A program made the translations under genes and the position numbers. Below are positions 49,143 to 60,105 of a DNA stretch of 64,000 nucleotides, in pieces; positions within the stretch are counted from its first letter, which is position 1, and the number at the start of each line of letters is the position of its first letter. The stretch is from contig OZ024840.1 in NCBI GenBank assembly GCA_964017145.1, positions 4,526,001 through 4,590,000 on the forward strand, written 5' to 3'. The notes beneath the pieces are model-generated. The model worked only from the letters and a program-made list of their open reading frames with translations, was not told the DNA's origin and did not search any database. The stretch is from Agrocybe praecox. Taxonomy: Eukaryota; Basidiomycota; Agaricomycetes; Agaricales; Agrocybaceae.

Positions 49143-52100
49143 TCAGGGTGAAGGTTCGAAGTCAAGTTCTTCCTCAGGCGAAGAGTGCGCAGGAGCGGGA
49201 GGAGCAGGTGAAGCACGGGCGGGGACATTGGAACCACCAGAGGCCAAACAATGTGAGCGCTGAGGCGGGTCATTGGAGATCGACCGACTACGTGAACGGC
49301 GGTGTACAACGGGAACATCAAGGGTGAGTGGAGGTGGGATGGTGTTATCCACGCCCTCGGTGGCTATGGCAGCCTGACTGGGGGATGGAGGTGGAGGCGG
49401 AGGTGGTGTTTGCTGAGTGACGGGGGGCGTGTGCTGAGTAATGGGGGGCGTGTGAGGGCGGGCTTCTGCTGGCAGGACAGGCGGGGTCAGTGTAGGTGGT
49501 ATGATATTCACCTTTGGGTCACAATTGTCGAACGAAACTGTCGCCATATCGACGTCTTCTTCACTAGAATATGGGGAGCCATTGTAAAATGCTTCCGCAT
49601 CGGCACCCCCGTCCAGCAATTCCGCATGCGAGGTGACAGTAGATGGGGGGACCCGCTGAGGGGAACTAGGGTCCCGCAGCGTGATGTCGTCGAAAGCGGG
49701 GGTGGCAGTAGTGGTAATGGGAGCTGGCGTATCAATGGCAGCGACAGATGGAGTCTCCGCAGAGTTGATGACGCTGGTGATGTTGGCGTTGCTGGCGGGA
49801 GGTGTGGAGGTTGTGCTGGTGCTGGGGGAATGAGTGGCGATGGAGGGGTCGTCAGTAGACAGATTGTTCTGCTGGCGGGGGGTTGGAGTGCTCTCCAGGT
49901 TGACTGCCCGCTCTTCGACGTCCATCGCTGAGGGGTTGTCCAGGTCGTTGGTGACCACCGCATCAGCGTCAGTATCCATGTCGCAATCAAACAGCGGGCA
50001 GTCCCCCCGTGCATAGTCCTCCAGCGTGCGGACTCTTTCTGAGAGATTTTCGATCCGCGAGAACTCCTCCAGAACATAGACCCGGCCTGGAATATCCTCC
50101 ACCCGTGCTTGTTCCTCCATAACGCGGACTCTCTCCGAGAGAGACTCGCACAATGCCTCCAGTCGGGTAATCACCCGCGACTGATCCTTGACAGTGATTT
50201 CCAACGTGCGCATCTTCTGCTGATATATCTTCGCTTTGCCCTCGTATTTCTCCGCGAGTTCCTGGGCTTTGGCCACCTCTTGTTCATGGTTGAGTTGCCG
50301 ACGCTCCAGCACGTTGTACTTGACCGAATGGGCTGCTGATTCCCCATCCACCGTTGCAAAGTTCGCCTTGAGGACGCCATGATTCTTCTCTAACCTCGCG
50401 CACCAGCTGTCGTACCGTTCGCGGATGTCCTTGTTCGTGACACCCCATTGGCGGAAGTCCGCTTCCCGCTCACGCTGGATTGCCTCTGTGAAATCCTCAA
50501 CGTCCATCAAGCGGGTATCGATGGTGTCGATTTGGCTTTCCAGCCCCGCGATTTGCTCACACATCTCCTCTGGGTCGGTCGAATCGAAGGAGGTGGGAGA
50601 CGCCCGATTCAAATTGGAGCGAGTTGGGTGGGGGATATTGAGCGGGAGTCGCTTCCCTAATATGACATGAGTAATAGGGATGTAAAAAATCGGATCCTAC
50701 TTACTTGGCTCAATTGAAAAATTGAAACCCCCCGCTGACGGGGGTTGGGTAATGTCCGCCTCGACGGAGTTATGCTTGCCTGGGACAAAATGAACTAAAG
50801 CAAAGTTAGATGAGAGGTATGTTGAATGTTAGATGACTTACCCTTGCGTGATGTCGTCGCTTGTTGAGGGCGGGGATCTGCAGGGGGAGGTCCTGCTGGG
50901 ACAGCAGGGGGTCCAGCATTCTTTGCGGGCCCCGCAATGATCCGTGGTGGGCCTTTTTGAACGGGGGCAGCTGTCTCGTTTGACAGAGACAAGGGACCAG
51001 CGAGGGCCTTTGGAACTTCCGTCGATCCCTTGATTGGCCGACGGACAATCACCGGGACCATCCCAAGGCGACGGTTCTTCGGAGGACCCACCTTGAATAA
51101 ATCGAGTTTTCGTGGATCCCCGTCTTTTTCCACAAACTCTGCGCTTTTGGGGGCGGGGACTTTGGCTTTTTTGCGCGGGGGTTTGTCGATGTTGGCACCT
51201 GCATCGCTCTCGGCGGGTGGCTGATATTCGCCATCGGGATCGTCTTCCACAAACTCTGAGCTTTTGGGTGGGGGGCGGACCTTGGCTTTTTTGCGCGGGG
51301 GTTTGTCGATATTGCCACCTTCATCGCTCTCGGCAGGTGGCTGGTATTCGCCATCGGGATCGTCTTCAGCGTCGACTTCCTCTTTTCCTTTTCCCGATGG
51401 TTCGTTCACGTCGGGATTTGGGTCTGGTTCTGTACTGGGTTCGTCGCGGAATTCACATTTGCGGTTCAGGTTCGAGCACGCTAGACATGATGGCGTCTTC
51501 CCTTTGAGCCTCAAGCCAACCGTGCGCTCCTGACATTTGAAGCCCTTCTCCGTACACTTCACACATTTTGGGATGTAGAGAAACCCGGTGGGATGGTGCT
51601 TTCGCCTGGGAGGGGGAGCGGGTTTGGAAGGACCCGCCTTGGAATCGGCAGATTGGTCTTTGCCTCCCTCATCCTTCTCCCGCTTGCGCTTGGATGATTC
51701 TGACGGAGGAGCGGGTCTCTGGATGGGAGCGGATGGTTTAGTGGAATTGGTTGGTTTAACGGGAGCGGGAGGTATATCGCGAGCAGGGGGTTCCGGTGAC
51801 TCGGAGACTCTAAGCCCCCCCAAAGCTTGAGTGAGGGGCCCACTGGTTGAATTTTGGCGTTTACGTGCGGCAGTTGTACTCCCACTGGCGGGTCCTTGGC
51901 TGCTTGAGGTGGATGCCGCTCGATTCAAGCTGTCTTCGGGATGCACCTGATGAAATTCGTTCATTCGGAGGAGCATCGATGAACGGTAGGTGTCGTCAAT
52001 GGCGATATCAGCATCGCAGGCGTCGAGGTAATTTTGGAGGAAGGGGAATAAAAAAACATTGGGGCGGAGGACGGCTGGATCCATAGTGCCGGCTTGGCGG

Positions 52101-52298
52101 GTCTCCATAATGCTACACTAATTGAATATAAATACCTTTTTTTTTTTTTCAACATAAACAAAACGGACTTACAACCATTGAGTCCATGTTGTCGACGACG
52201 GCATTGATATCACCACCATCGCGCAATACTTTGGTGACGTGGCCATTGCATTCCTTGACTGCAGCCAGGAACGTTTGCGGGTTTGTGTAAGGTGACAT
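49143..52298 (-). CDS. KDZ accessory protein: Zn2Cys6 cluster plus coiled coil
   Basis: Four exons join into one frame of roughly 1,000 residues. The first starts MSPYTNPQTFLAAVKECNGH at 52298. The second (to about 50838) has a folded N-terminal region, a Pro/Ser-rich part and a fungal-type binuclear zinc cluster, CVKCTEKGFKC...CLACSNLNRKC (C-x2-C-x6-C-x15-C-x2-C-x6-C, about 51450-51565). Two near-identical acidic/basic units DPDGEYQPPAESD...NIDKPPRKKAKV follow. A small exon (about 50705-50785) links to the last one (to 49143), which is a long coiled coil (about 180 residues, with E-R-V-R-x-[LM]-E heptads) and a Pro/Thr-rich acidic tail. The Zn2Cys6 cluster is central rather than N-terminal, and no fungal transcription-factor middle domain is seen. 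Possibly the element's DNA-binding co-factor; inference. Confidence 0.72.
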
Positions 52299-52629
52299 TG
52301 AAAGTGAGGCGGGAGCGGGAGCAAAAAGCTTTAAAAAGACGAGATCGGGAGGGGGTTATTTGTGTGCTGTTGCAGAGGGAGGAAAGAATGCAAGAACGGG
52401 GCTTGTTGAACTTGGACAAAACATCTATAAATAAGATGAAACACGACCAACCTCGTGCTACGGCTCCAAATATAGACATACACGTGCGCGCTAACACTGC
52501 CTCCGTTTACTCCCGCAAAATTTGTTCAGCGGGTCATGTTTTCCTTCGCATTCTAATAACTCCCAATAACGTCCCTCAAGGAAAGCCATTACAACCTCCT
52601 ATACGTGAACACTTGTCGATCAAACGAGT

Positions 52630-52998
52630 ATGCCCGGTGGCTCTTCCACATTGAACGGACCTATATCGGACCCAACAAAAGATGCTGCGTCAATGACAAC
52701 CCCGTGTATGGGATATATATTAACGGACGAGGAATTTACACCGAACCCGCAAGATGCAGTGTCAGAATGCCGCCCGATCTTGCGACTGGCGCTTCCGCAC
52801 GAGTCCGATGGGTGTACTAATTTAAGACGAACTGAGCCTGAGGTGACGTATAATTCCATTGTGTGGATGTGTCAACCAAAGCTCAATCTATTTAGAACAC
52901 CTCCGCCCCGCTTGAAGTTCAACTTGTGTCGAAAATCAAATTTATTCAATCATGCCTGGGAATCTCTTATGGGGAAGCATTGTACAGACTATATTTGA
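52630..52998 (+). CDS. Possible small ORF, 122 residues
   Basis: The ATG at 52630 opens MPGGSSTLNGPISDPTKD... ending GKHCTDYI. It lies between the zinc-cluster gene (opposite strand) and the right inverted repeat. No motif and no splice context. It may be noise, but it is the only candidate gene in this 900-bp stretch, which otherwise holds only GCGGG-rich DNA. Confidence 0.3.
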   Translation: MPGGSSTLNGPISDPTKDAASMTTPCMGYILTDEEFTPNPQDAVSECRPILRLALPHESDGCTNLRRTEPEVTYNSIVWMCQPKLNLFRTPPPRLKFNLCRKSNLFNHAWESLMGKHCTDYI

Positions 52999-53208
52999 TG
53001 GAGAGACAAAAAATAAAACATGGAGCAGATGCAGTTAGAGTTTTTCAAAATATTGCCCTTCGTTGCCAGGCTGCCGTCGTCGATTTGGAGAGCAGGATAT
53101 GAAGGCTGTATTGTATATTTAATAGTTCCAAATTTCAGTTGCAAAGGAATTTAAGTGGCGGAACCTGAATGGCGGGACATTTAAAAATAGTTGCGGCAGT
53201 TCATGCGC

Positions 53209-54279
53209 AGCGGGTATCACAGCGGGAATCGGTATGCAATCACTGAAATTCAATGTGGATGATTTAAGCGGATCCTTAATAGCTAGCTGGCATCCGAGCG
53301 GGCATTCATCTAATTAGGAATTCAATGTGTGAATTTAGCAGATCTCTATTGGCATCCAAGCGGGTGTTCATTCAATCATCGGACTTTAATGCAAGTGATT
53401 TGAGCAGGTCCTTAATGGCCAGCTGGCATCCGAGCGGGAGTTCATATCCGATTATTGGATTGTAATGTGGGTGCTTTCACTCGATCCTTTCCGTCTACTG
53501 ACAGGTACTATATAGACAACTGCATTATCACACCGAGACCCATTCTAGACCTCCCAATCCCTCGCACACCCGCTACACCAATGCCCATCCAATACCCGCC
53601 AGGGAACATCCTGCCGATTTGCCAATCCAATAATTTGGCACCTGGGTGCATCCTGCAGATCCCAATCCAATACCCCACTGGAGCTGCAGACTCGCCAATT
53701 CACTACCCAGCAGACCTACCAATCCAATACCCAACCCAGGCGTATTCTGCAGCCCCATCAATCTCAACTGCCGCATGAGCGGGATCTGCGATCCCAAACC
53801 CTAGCGGATCCTGTAGACCCGCTATTCCAATATGGCACCCGATCGTACCCTGCAGACCCCATCCGAATACCCTACCAAATAGCCCACCCGAACTGCATAC
53901 ATGAATATCCACTGCTCACCCATACCCAACCGAGCGCATCCTCCGGATCCCAAACCAGTACCCCCGAGCGCATCCTGCTGATCCCCGCCCAGTATCCCCG
54001 AGCGCATCCTGTGGACCCCCAACCCAGTACCCTACCTGATACCCCACCCAAGCGCATATTGCAGACCCGCCAACCTATTACCCTACCCGATACCCCACCC
54101 GGGCACCCTACCCCAGCACGATATCCCCCCGCTACCTACCCCCGCCTCCCGTAGGCACCTGCTCAATATGGTAATACATTGCTGGAGGAGCCCAATGGGC
54201 CCACTCAGCTAGTATCATACAGTACACTGTATGTACCCATTCAACAGTACCATACAGTACAGTGTAGCTGCGCTATGTG
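53209..54279 (-). repeat. Right terminal inverted repeat, 1,071 bp
   Basis: Inverse copy of 38684-39754. Every ORF over 60 residues found in one arm is present unchanged in the other at the mirror position, so at least the 39-39.5 kb interval is identical in both. Ends ...GTAGCTGCGCTATGTG. Confidence 0.92.
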
Positions 54280-54286
54280 CAATCGC
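54280..54286. repeat. Right target-site duplication CAATCGC
   Basis: Second copy of the 7-bp sequence at 38677-38683, directly following the right end of the element. Confidence 0.85.
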
Positions 54287-54778
54287 ACGAGAAAGTCCTC
54301 AACTAGGAATTAGTGCAAGGCTTCGTGTCCCTGTAGTAGTAGGAGGTACAGAACATGAAAGACTTTGGAAAATTATTTCAACTCGGACAAAGGATACACC
54401 ATATAAGAATATGATCCAGGAAATTCTAGGCGAGAGTAAAGCAACAGTAAGCTTTCTTGTTCGTATGATGACGATTATTAATTCTTTGCGCCTCTAGGTA
54501 TTATTTTTCCGCGATGTCACCTTCGAACCGGATTTTCCTATTGAGAGGAATAAATACAATATCATTGACTCGTGTTAGTAGTCTTTTCTATCTACTCGTA
54601 TATTCCGAATGCTGGACTAATGATCGTCTTTTCAATCAGTTTACAAACAAGCCCAAAACTTTCACGAGTTATGCGCAAAGGCGTGTCTTTCGATTTGCGG
54701 GTTTCCTTACGACGACAGAAGTATGATTTTTTTCCGTTCAGTGCAAGAAGTTCTCCCAAACTTGGGGATCGAAAATGA
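54280..54778 (+). pseudogene. 3' part of host gene split by the transposon
   Basis: Continues the frame of 38505-38683 from the duplication: IARESPQLGISARLRVPVVV, EHERLWKIISTRTKDTPYKN, then a short intron (54447-54497) and VLFFRDVTFEPDFPIERN. The frame stops at 54578, or, if GTGTTAG...CAG (about 54571-54640) is an intron, continues to 54778. The product is about 130-200 residues and of unknown family. Without its 5' half this segment has no start codon of its own; the apparent ATG at 54231 belongs to the transposon arm. Confidence 0.65.
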
Positions 54779-55417
54779 TCCTTCTTGGACGCTCAGCAAC
54801 GTGCTGGTGATTCTTAAGCGTAAATCTTAACTATTCTTAAGGTAGGGAAGCAATAACGGATAATTTTACGGATGTAGTAGCTTTCCAGGTTGACTTTACT
54901 TGCATATCTGCCATAGAGTTGTGGAGAAATTTATGGACTTGTAGGCTGAGAGCCCGGTTGGTGCGTGAGCAACCCAACCCATGGTTAAAATTAGTATAGG
55001 AGATGACGTCAATGTCTCACATTCGAACTTGCAAGTTGCTCTATAGGAACACGCGGCCGCGTAAAGTCTTCAGCTAGATTATATGGACACCACGGCTAGC
55101 TTAAGTACTCAGTTTTCAGCGCTTATGCTCGAGGCGGGCGGGCGTCGGTTAAGTTTGAATTTGATGAACGACGCGTCAGTGCCAGTCAACTAGTCACATC
55201 AGACATGACGTGACTTTCGTGTTTTTGGCCAGATGTGACAGACGTCGCGGCTTGTTTTCGTCGCGGCCGACATTTTCTTTTCATTCTATCCGCCTTTCCA
55301 CTACATCTCTTTGGTGACTTTTGTTCAAGTACCAACACAATTCATTCAGCCTTTAACCATAAAGAATACAGTCTTGGAAAGGCTTTACACGTCTGGGTCA
55401 ACGTCTCATGAAAAAAA
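54779..55417. other. Intergenic, nothing recognised
   Basis: Presumed promoter region of the next gene. No repeat or ORF of note. Confidence 0.5.
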
Positions 55418-58400
55418 ATGGCGCGTGGGACTATCGTGGACTACTTCGCTCGCCTACCGCGTCATTCTCAAAACCAGGGACCTGTCAGCTCTTCTTCAAC
55501 ATCCAATGCTGTTAATAACTCCCACATGTCTCCCTCGCCCATACTATCTTCATCTTCCCCGACCAAGCATTCTCAAAACCTAACCTTAACAGAAAACGGG
55601 GACGAAACCGAGCCACCGAAGAAAAAATTGAAGATCACTGCCAGTAACGCATGCAAAGTAGGGTCGTCTTCGATAAAGCTGAATAGAGAAACAACAGAAG
55701 TAAACGTCATCGACGCACCTAGAAAACAAGCTTCGTTCGTGCGTAGTGCCCACTCGCGTTCGAAGCTCAGAATATTTCCTTCATTTCCCGTGGATATCAT
55801 TCTAGAGGTATGTTCCTGTTTATCTATTTTATTTATCCATCGTAATTTTTAATCATGATTTCATCATCGTCTTCCATGCGCCTCGTTATTCTCAACTATC
55901 CACTTAATACTAATGATGCATTTGCAGATCTTTAGCCATCTTCTTCCCAACGATCTTATTCATCTAATGCGCACTACGAAAGATTTGCGCAATCTTATCC
56001 TCCATCGTTCTGCCACTTTTGTTTGGAAGTCCGCGTTCGCCAATGTCAACGCTGAAGCGGCATGCGAAGACGATGATGAAGAAGGTTACGACGAATACGG
56101 AGAAGTTATTGACCTTCCACCTTGCCCGAAAAATATGGTCCTGCCACAATGGGCGAGTTTGATTTGGGATACGTTTTGTCAGGCACGTTTGACCTCTCTC
56201 AATCCTTCCCATCGTTTTGTGCTGTATTCAATATTTATACTTATAGAATTGCCTGGCGTATAATGTACGAAACGTAAATTTCTATTTGAGAGTGAGGTAT
56301 TGCAATAAATGCGCGAAAATCGAGTAGGTTTCTTTTTTTCGCATCTATGCTCGTCTTTCCAATTTTATACATTATTTTCCCTCATCTTCTCGTTTCTCTG
56401 CACAGATTATTCCCCGCATCCAAGCTTAAACCGAATGATGACAAGGATCACGACCTCGTTATGAAGTGTGTACCATTCAGCATATGGACGGATCGTAAGT
56501 AGTCTCCTTGCTCCTTTTCTTCTTCGCCTGTCTCTTTGACCGTCGGATCTCCGCGCATAAAGGAACAACACAAGACTAAATATTTTATATCTTCTATCAG
56601 AGCGATGCTGTACAGTCGCAGACAAAGACGCCTTTTTGCAGCAACTGCAAGATATAAGACTGGACGGACAAATGGCGCCACCAAAGAACCAGGAACAGCA
56701 GAACAGGTCTGAACTACAGACGTCCAAGGTAGAAAGCTTTATCAAAGAGAAAGAAAGGGAATGCAGTCTGAGGTCTGAGGCATGCTCGTTCCTTTATTTT
56801 CGTCGTCGAGGCAAATTATAACTATGTTTACTTGTAGCATGCCAGAAAATGTGACGTATGGCTGAACAGGATCTTTGAGAAACGTGAGGATGAGCTGGAT
56901 AGCGCTATGACTCGTAGGGTGAATGAGTGGGTACATTTTCATCCTGGACTCGAAGGTCAGATTTCACTTACCACCATTCTCAAAAAAGGATCCGGAAGCG
57001 ATTACGGGAGAAAGGATATCAGTCTGAGGTTGACTTTCTGGATAATCTTGATAGAGGTATTTGTGCGGTAATGCCGTTGCCCCAAATCCACACGTTTGGA
57101 TTTGGACATAACAAACACCCCCAGTTGAAGGTGCGGAAAGAGCTCACGGAAAAGGGTGTGTTATTCTCTATTATCGCATTTTATAAGCCAGCATGCGCTT
57201 ATTTACTCGGTTTTACTTCAATTCTGTATAGGTTGGTCTCGTCTCGAGCCGTTACTTGTTGCATGGATGCTTGAAGCCCGCGCTCTCTCCGTGAAGAACG
57301 AAAGGGCGATCCAAGTCCAAAAACGAGAGGCGCTGTTCCACCGTGCGTACCTCAACTGGCGAAACGACACAAAGAACCTGGAGAAATACCCTTCTTGGAT
57401 GTTAATGCCCCGTTTTGCTGACATTCTCGGAGTGGGACTAGGTGGCGTGGGTGATGAAGATGAGTCTGGATGGGATCCAAATGATAGCTTCGCCGATGAC
57501 CCCACATTGCTCGCAAAAGGGTTGCGAACCATCAGGGAGATTGTTGAGTTTGGTTATGATAGAAAAGCAGAGTGGGAGAAGGAAGAAGAAGAAAAACACG
57601 GCGCTACATGGCTGTTATTCCACGTGGAACAGGCAGCGAGGGAGAGGATGCAGAAGAAGAGCGAACTGAAGAAGAGGGAAGAGGAGGAAGAGAGGACCGG
57701 GGTGATGAAGTCCACTCATCCTGAAGTTACGTTGGACGCTGCGACAGAGATCATTACTAAACAGGTACCAAAGTTCGTGGATATGTGGAGAAGGGAGAAG
57801 ATCAAGAGTCTTTGGGAACGAGCGTATACTAGACGCGATCTTTCCAAGTTCGAATTCGACGTTTCTTACGGACGCCGGTCATCTGACAAACCTGATTCTC
57901 GAATTCGATTTCCTTGGTGGGACGATGAAGCGGCTACCAGGAGACCTTTTAAGGAAAAGAACTCATACAAGAGTCATCGAGCAGACGAAAGGGAGGAACT
58001 ACGGTTGAAGGATCTCCAGCTCGCGGTAGTCGTCTTCCGCTGCGAGGAAGATAACGGTGGTCTACGCTGCCATTGGACTTACGACAAGAAGAGGTGCACT
58101 GACGATGACGTATGTGACCCCGATGCACCCACGGGCGATCCCTGGGGCTGGCTAACCCAAATGGACAACAAAGAACCGTGCCTGTGGTACCCTCATTTCT
58201 TGTTTCACCCATGCACGTCAATGAAAGCGTATTCTCATTACGAAGAACGCTCTGGCACACATGCATCCTTGCCAATGTCCCGTGAATATGAAAAGACGCG
58301 GAGTGCTGCATGGGAAGGTATCGAAGAGGACGAGAAGGCGCGTATGGAGAGGCGTAAAGAGTACGTGGCGCAATCTACCAGCAAAGTTCTCGGATACAGT

Positions 58401-59769
58401 TGTACGGAACCTCGGAGGCTCAAGTTCGACGAAAAGGCGTCGAAGGCTGTGAGGAACTTGATTGAAGCAGCGGGGTTGGATGAGCAGGAGATCACGACTG
58501 TGCAGATGGACGAGTTCAAACTCCAGTTTGTGTGCCTGAAGTGTACGTATGGGAGGAATTGCGATGGGGAGAGAAGAGTCCGAGTTTGGGCATGGCGCGA
58601 AGCGGTGCGTATATTTTTTGTGCCCAAATTGATCATTTTTCGCTGATATACTTGTTTATTCAGGTCCAACACGCGCTTAAATTCCATTTTGGCGACGCTC
58701 ATCTCGCATGGGAATGTCTTTCACCGAGTGAGACGGCCAAAGCGCTCGTTCTGCAAGAGACTCAGGCTTTGAAGAAGCAATATCTCCTTGAGGACGAGCA
58801 AAAGACATGGAAATGTCTCAAGTGTCGTGATTCGACCAACGATAAAGGCAGGATGACGTTGCTGCAAATGTACAAACATTGGAGGAAGTTTCCGTGAGTT
58901 GATGTTTCATTTCATTTCATTTTATTTTCTTTGTGTTCGGTTCGTTGTTCTCAAGTGACAGGAACCGAGTTTATGGATCGATCAACTTGGGGAATAATTC
59001 GGTTCTGCTATCTAAACTGGTCGCTGGCGTTCCCTTTTAATTGACTGAAAGTGATGGCTGCCTATTCAGTACTAGCTTGTCTTCAAGCTATTGCCCATCC
59101 TGCTGGCACCTTCTCATCGCAAATGTTCGATATTGCTTGTATTCGGTGTGTCCAAGTAATGATTTTAGACGCTCTGTTACCGCAGTCATTCCGAATGTTC
59201 CGGCCCAACATGCCCGAATAGGCGCCCATCAAAATCAAAATTTCTGGTGGAGAGCGGCTTGGTAATATTTTGTTCATCTAGGACTCTTGATTCGACTGGA
59301 AGCTCTCAAAATCACGACATCTTATGAGTGGCTGGCCTGATACCCTGCTGTGACTCTCGTTTCATATTCATATCCTCATTTTTCTTTCTTTCGTTATGTT
59401 TCAATAATGTCCGCATCGATTACTGATTTGTCGTATTTCGTTCATTTTAGGGAACACGGCGATCGTGATGCTATATCCGATACCGAGCTCAGGTCAAACC
59501 GTCCCGACCGTCCGCAAGCGCCTGAACATATTCTAGGCTACTATCGTGCGTTGGACTATTCGCCTCGGGAGTTGCCTGCTGTGAATATGGTTGTGTTACC
59601 GCTGACGAAGGAAGAATTAAAGGCACGTGAGATGGTAAAGAAAGAGATGCAAGAACGGAAAATGAGAAAGGCGAGGGCGAAGGAAAGGGCAGGGTTTCCT
59701 TTACTTCGGAGGGATATGTTGATGGATAGCGAGGATGACGAAGAGGAGGAGACGAAAACAAGGGAGTGA
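55418..59769 (+). CDS. Large F-box protein with Cys-pair motif
   Basis: Many-exon gene of about 1,000 residues. It starts MARGTIVDYFARLPRHSQ; a Ser-rich, basic region precedes the F-box (FPSFPVDIILE joined to IFSHLLPNDLIHLMRTTKDL, exons 55418-55807 and 55928 on). Next come WASLIWDTFCQ|NCLAYNV and LRVRYCNKCAK, a CxxC...CxxC pair that probably binds zinc. Then follow charged coiled-coil regions (EKEEEEKHG, KKREEEEERT), a long exon (about 57230-58605), CLKCTYGRNC and WKCLKCRDST. The final exon starts at about 59450 and ends DEEEETKTRE. This is the domain order of a common Agaricomycete F-box family distinct from the leucine-rich cluster. One intron (56179-56246) seems to use a GC donor. The last intron (about 555 nt) is long for this genome and might hide an exon. 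Confidence 0.82.
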
Positions 59770-60105
59770 ATCACGCGATTTTCTTTGTATATATGTGATG
59801 GCTATAGGGTGCATGTCTGAGACAGTGCTAAATAATTCCTAAATTCTTTCGCGTACTATCTCAATATGTATGCTAATACTAACAACATCTGCTTCTAATA
59901 AAGGGCTTGTTCTCGAAATGTAGGAAGGCTGACTCTTGGGATAAGGACTGGAACTCCCAAATCTGATTTAATGATCAAGAGGACCCAAATGCCTAGTATA
60001 TTCGTAACAGTATCACATAGTCATAGATACGCGAGCACGAGCATTCAAAGATATTGGTTAAATGATATCTTTATTTCTATGGAGATTCTGTTGAGCGACG
60101 ACGAG
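59770..60105. other. Convergent intergenic region
   Basis: 3' flanks of the F-box gene and of the reverse-strand gene; AT-rich, nothing recognised. Confidence 0.5.

Larger units (their letters stand above)
38684..54279. mobile_element. 15.6-kb KDZ-type DNA transposon
   Basis: Bounded by 7-bp duplications and 1,071-bp terminal inverted repeats of equal length, it begins CA and ends TG. It contains a KDZ transposase (reverse strand), a divergently transcribed accessory gene sharing its promoter, and two more reverse-strand accessory genes. I found no TET/JBP-like oxygenase, which is known to travel with many fungal KDZ elements. The arms are near identical and the transposase frame is open, suggesting recent mobility. 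GCGGG/CCCGC occurs about every 60-70 bp throughout. KDZ assignment rests on the transposase motifs. Confidence 0.9.

Noticed and set aside
52283..52654. Forward 123-codon ORF over the zinc-cluster gene start
   Set aside because: Begins inside the opposite gene's first exon, is Arg/Glu-rich from GCGGGAG repeats, and has no motif.
38684..54279. A TET/JBP-type dioxygenase cargo gene
   Set aside because: Looked for because such genes often travel with KDZ elements; no H-x-D...H oxygenase core was visible in any ORF or joined exon set.
54231..54286. ATG at 54231 as the start of an independent gene
   Set aside because: Those codons belong to the transposon arm. The conserved frame is the continuation of the host exon at 38505.
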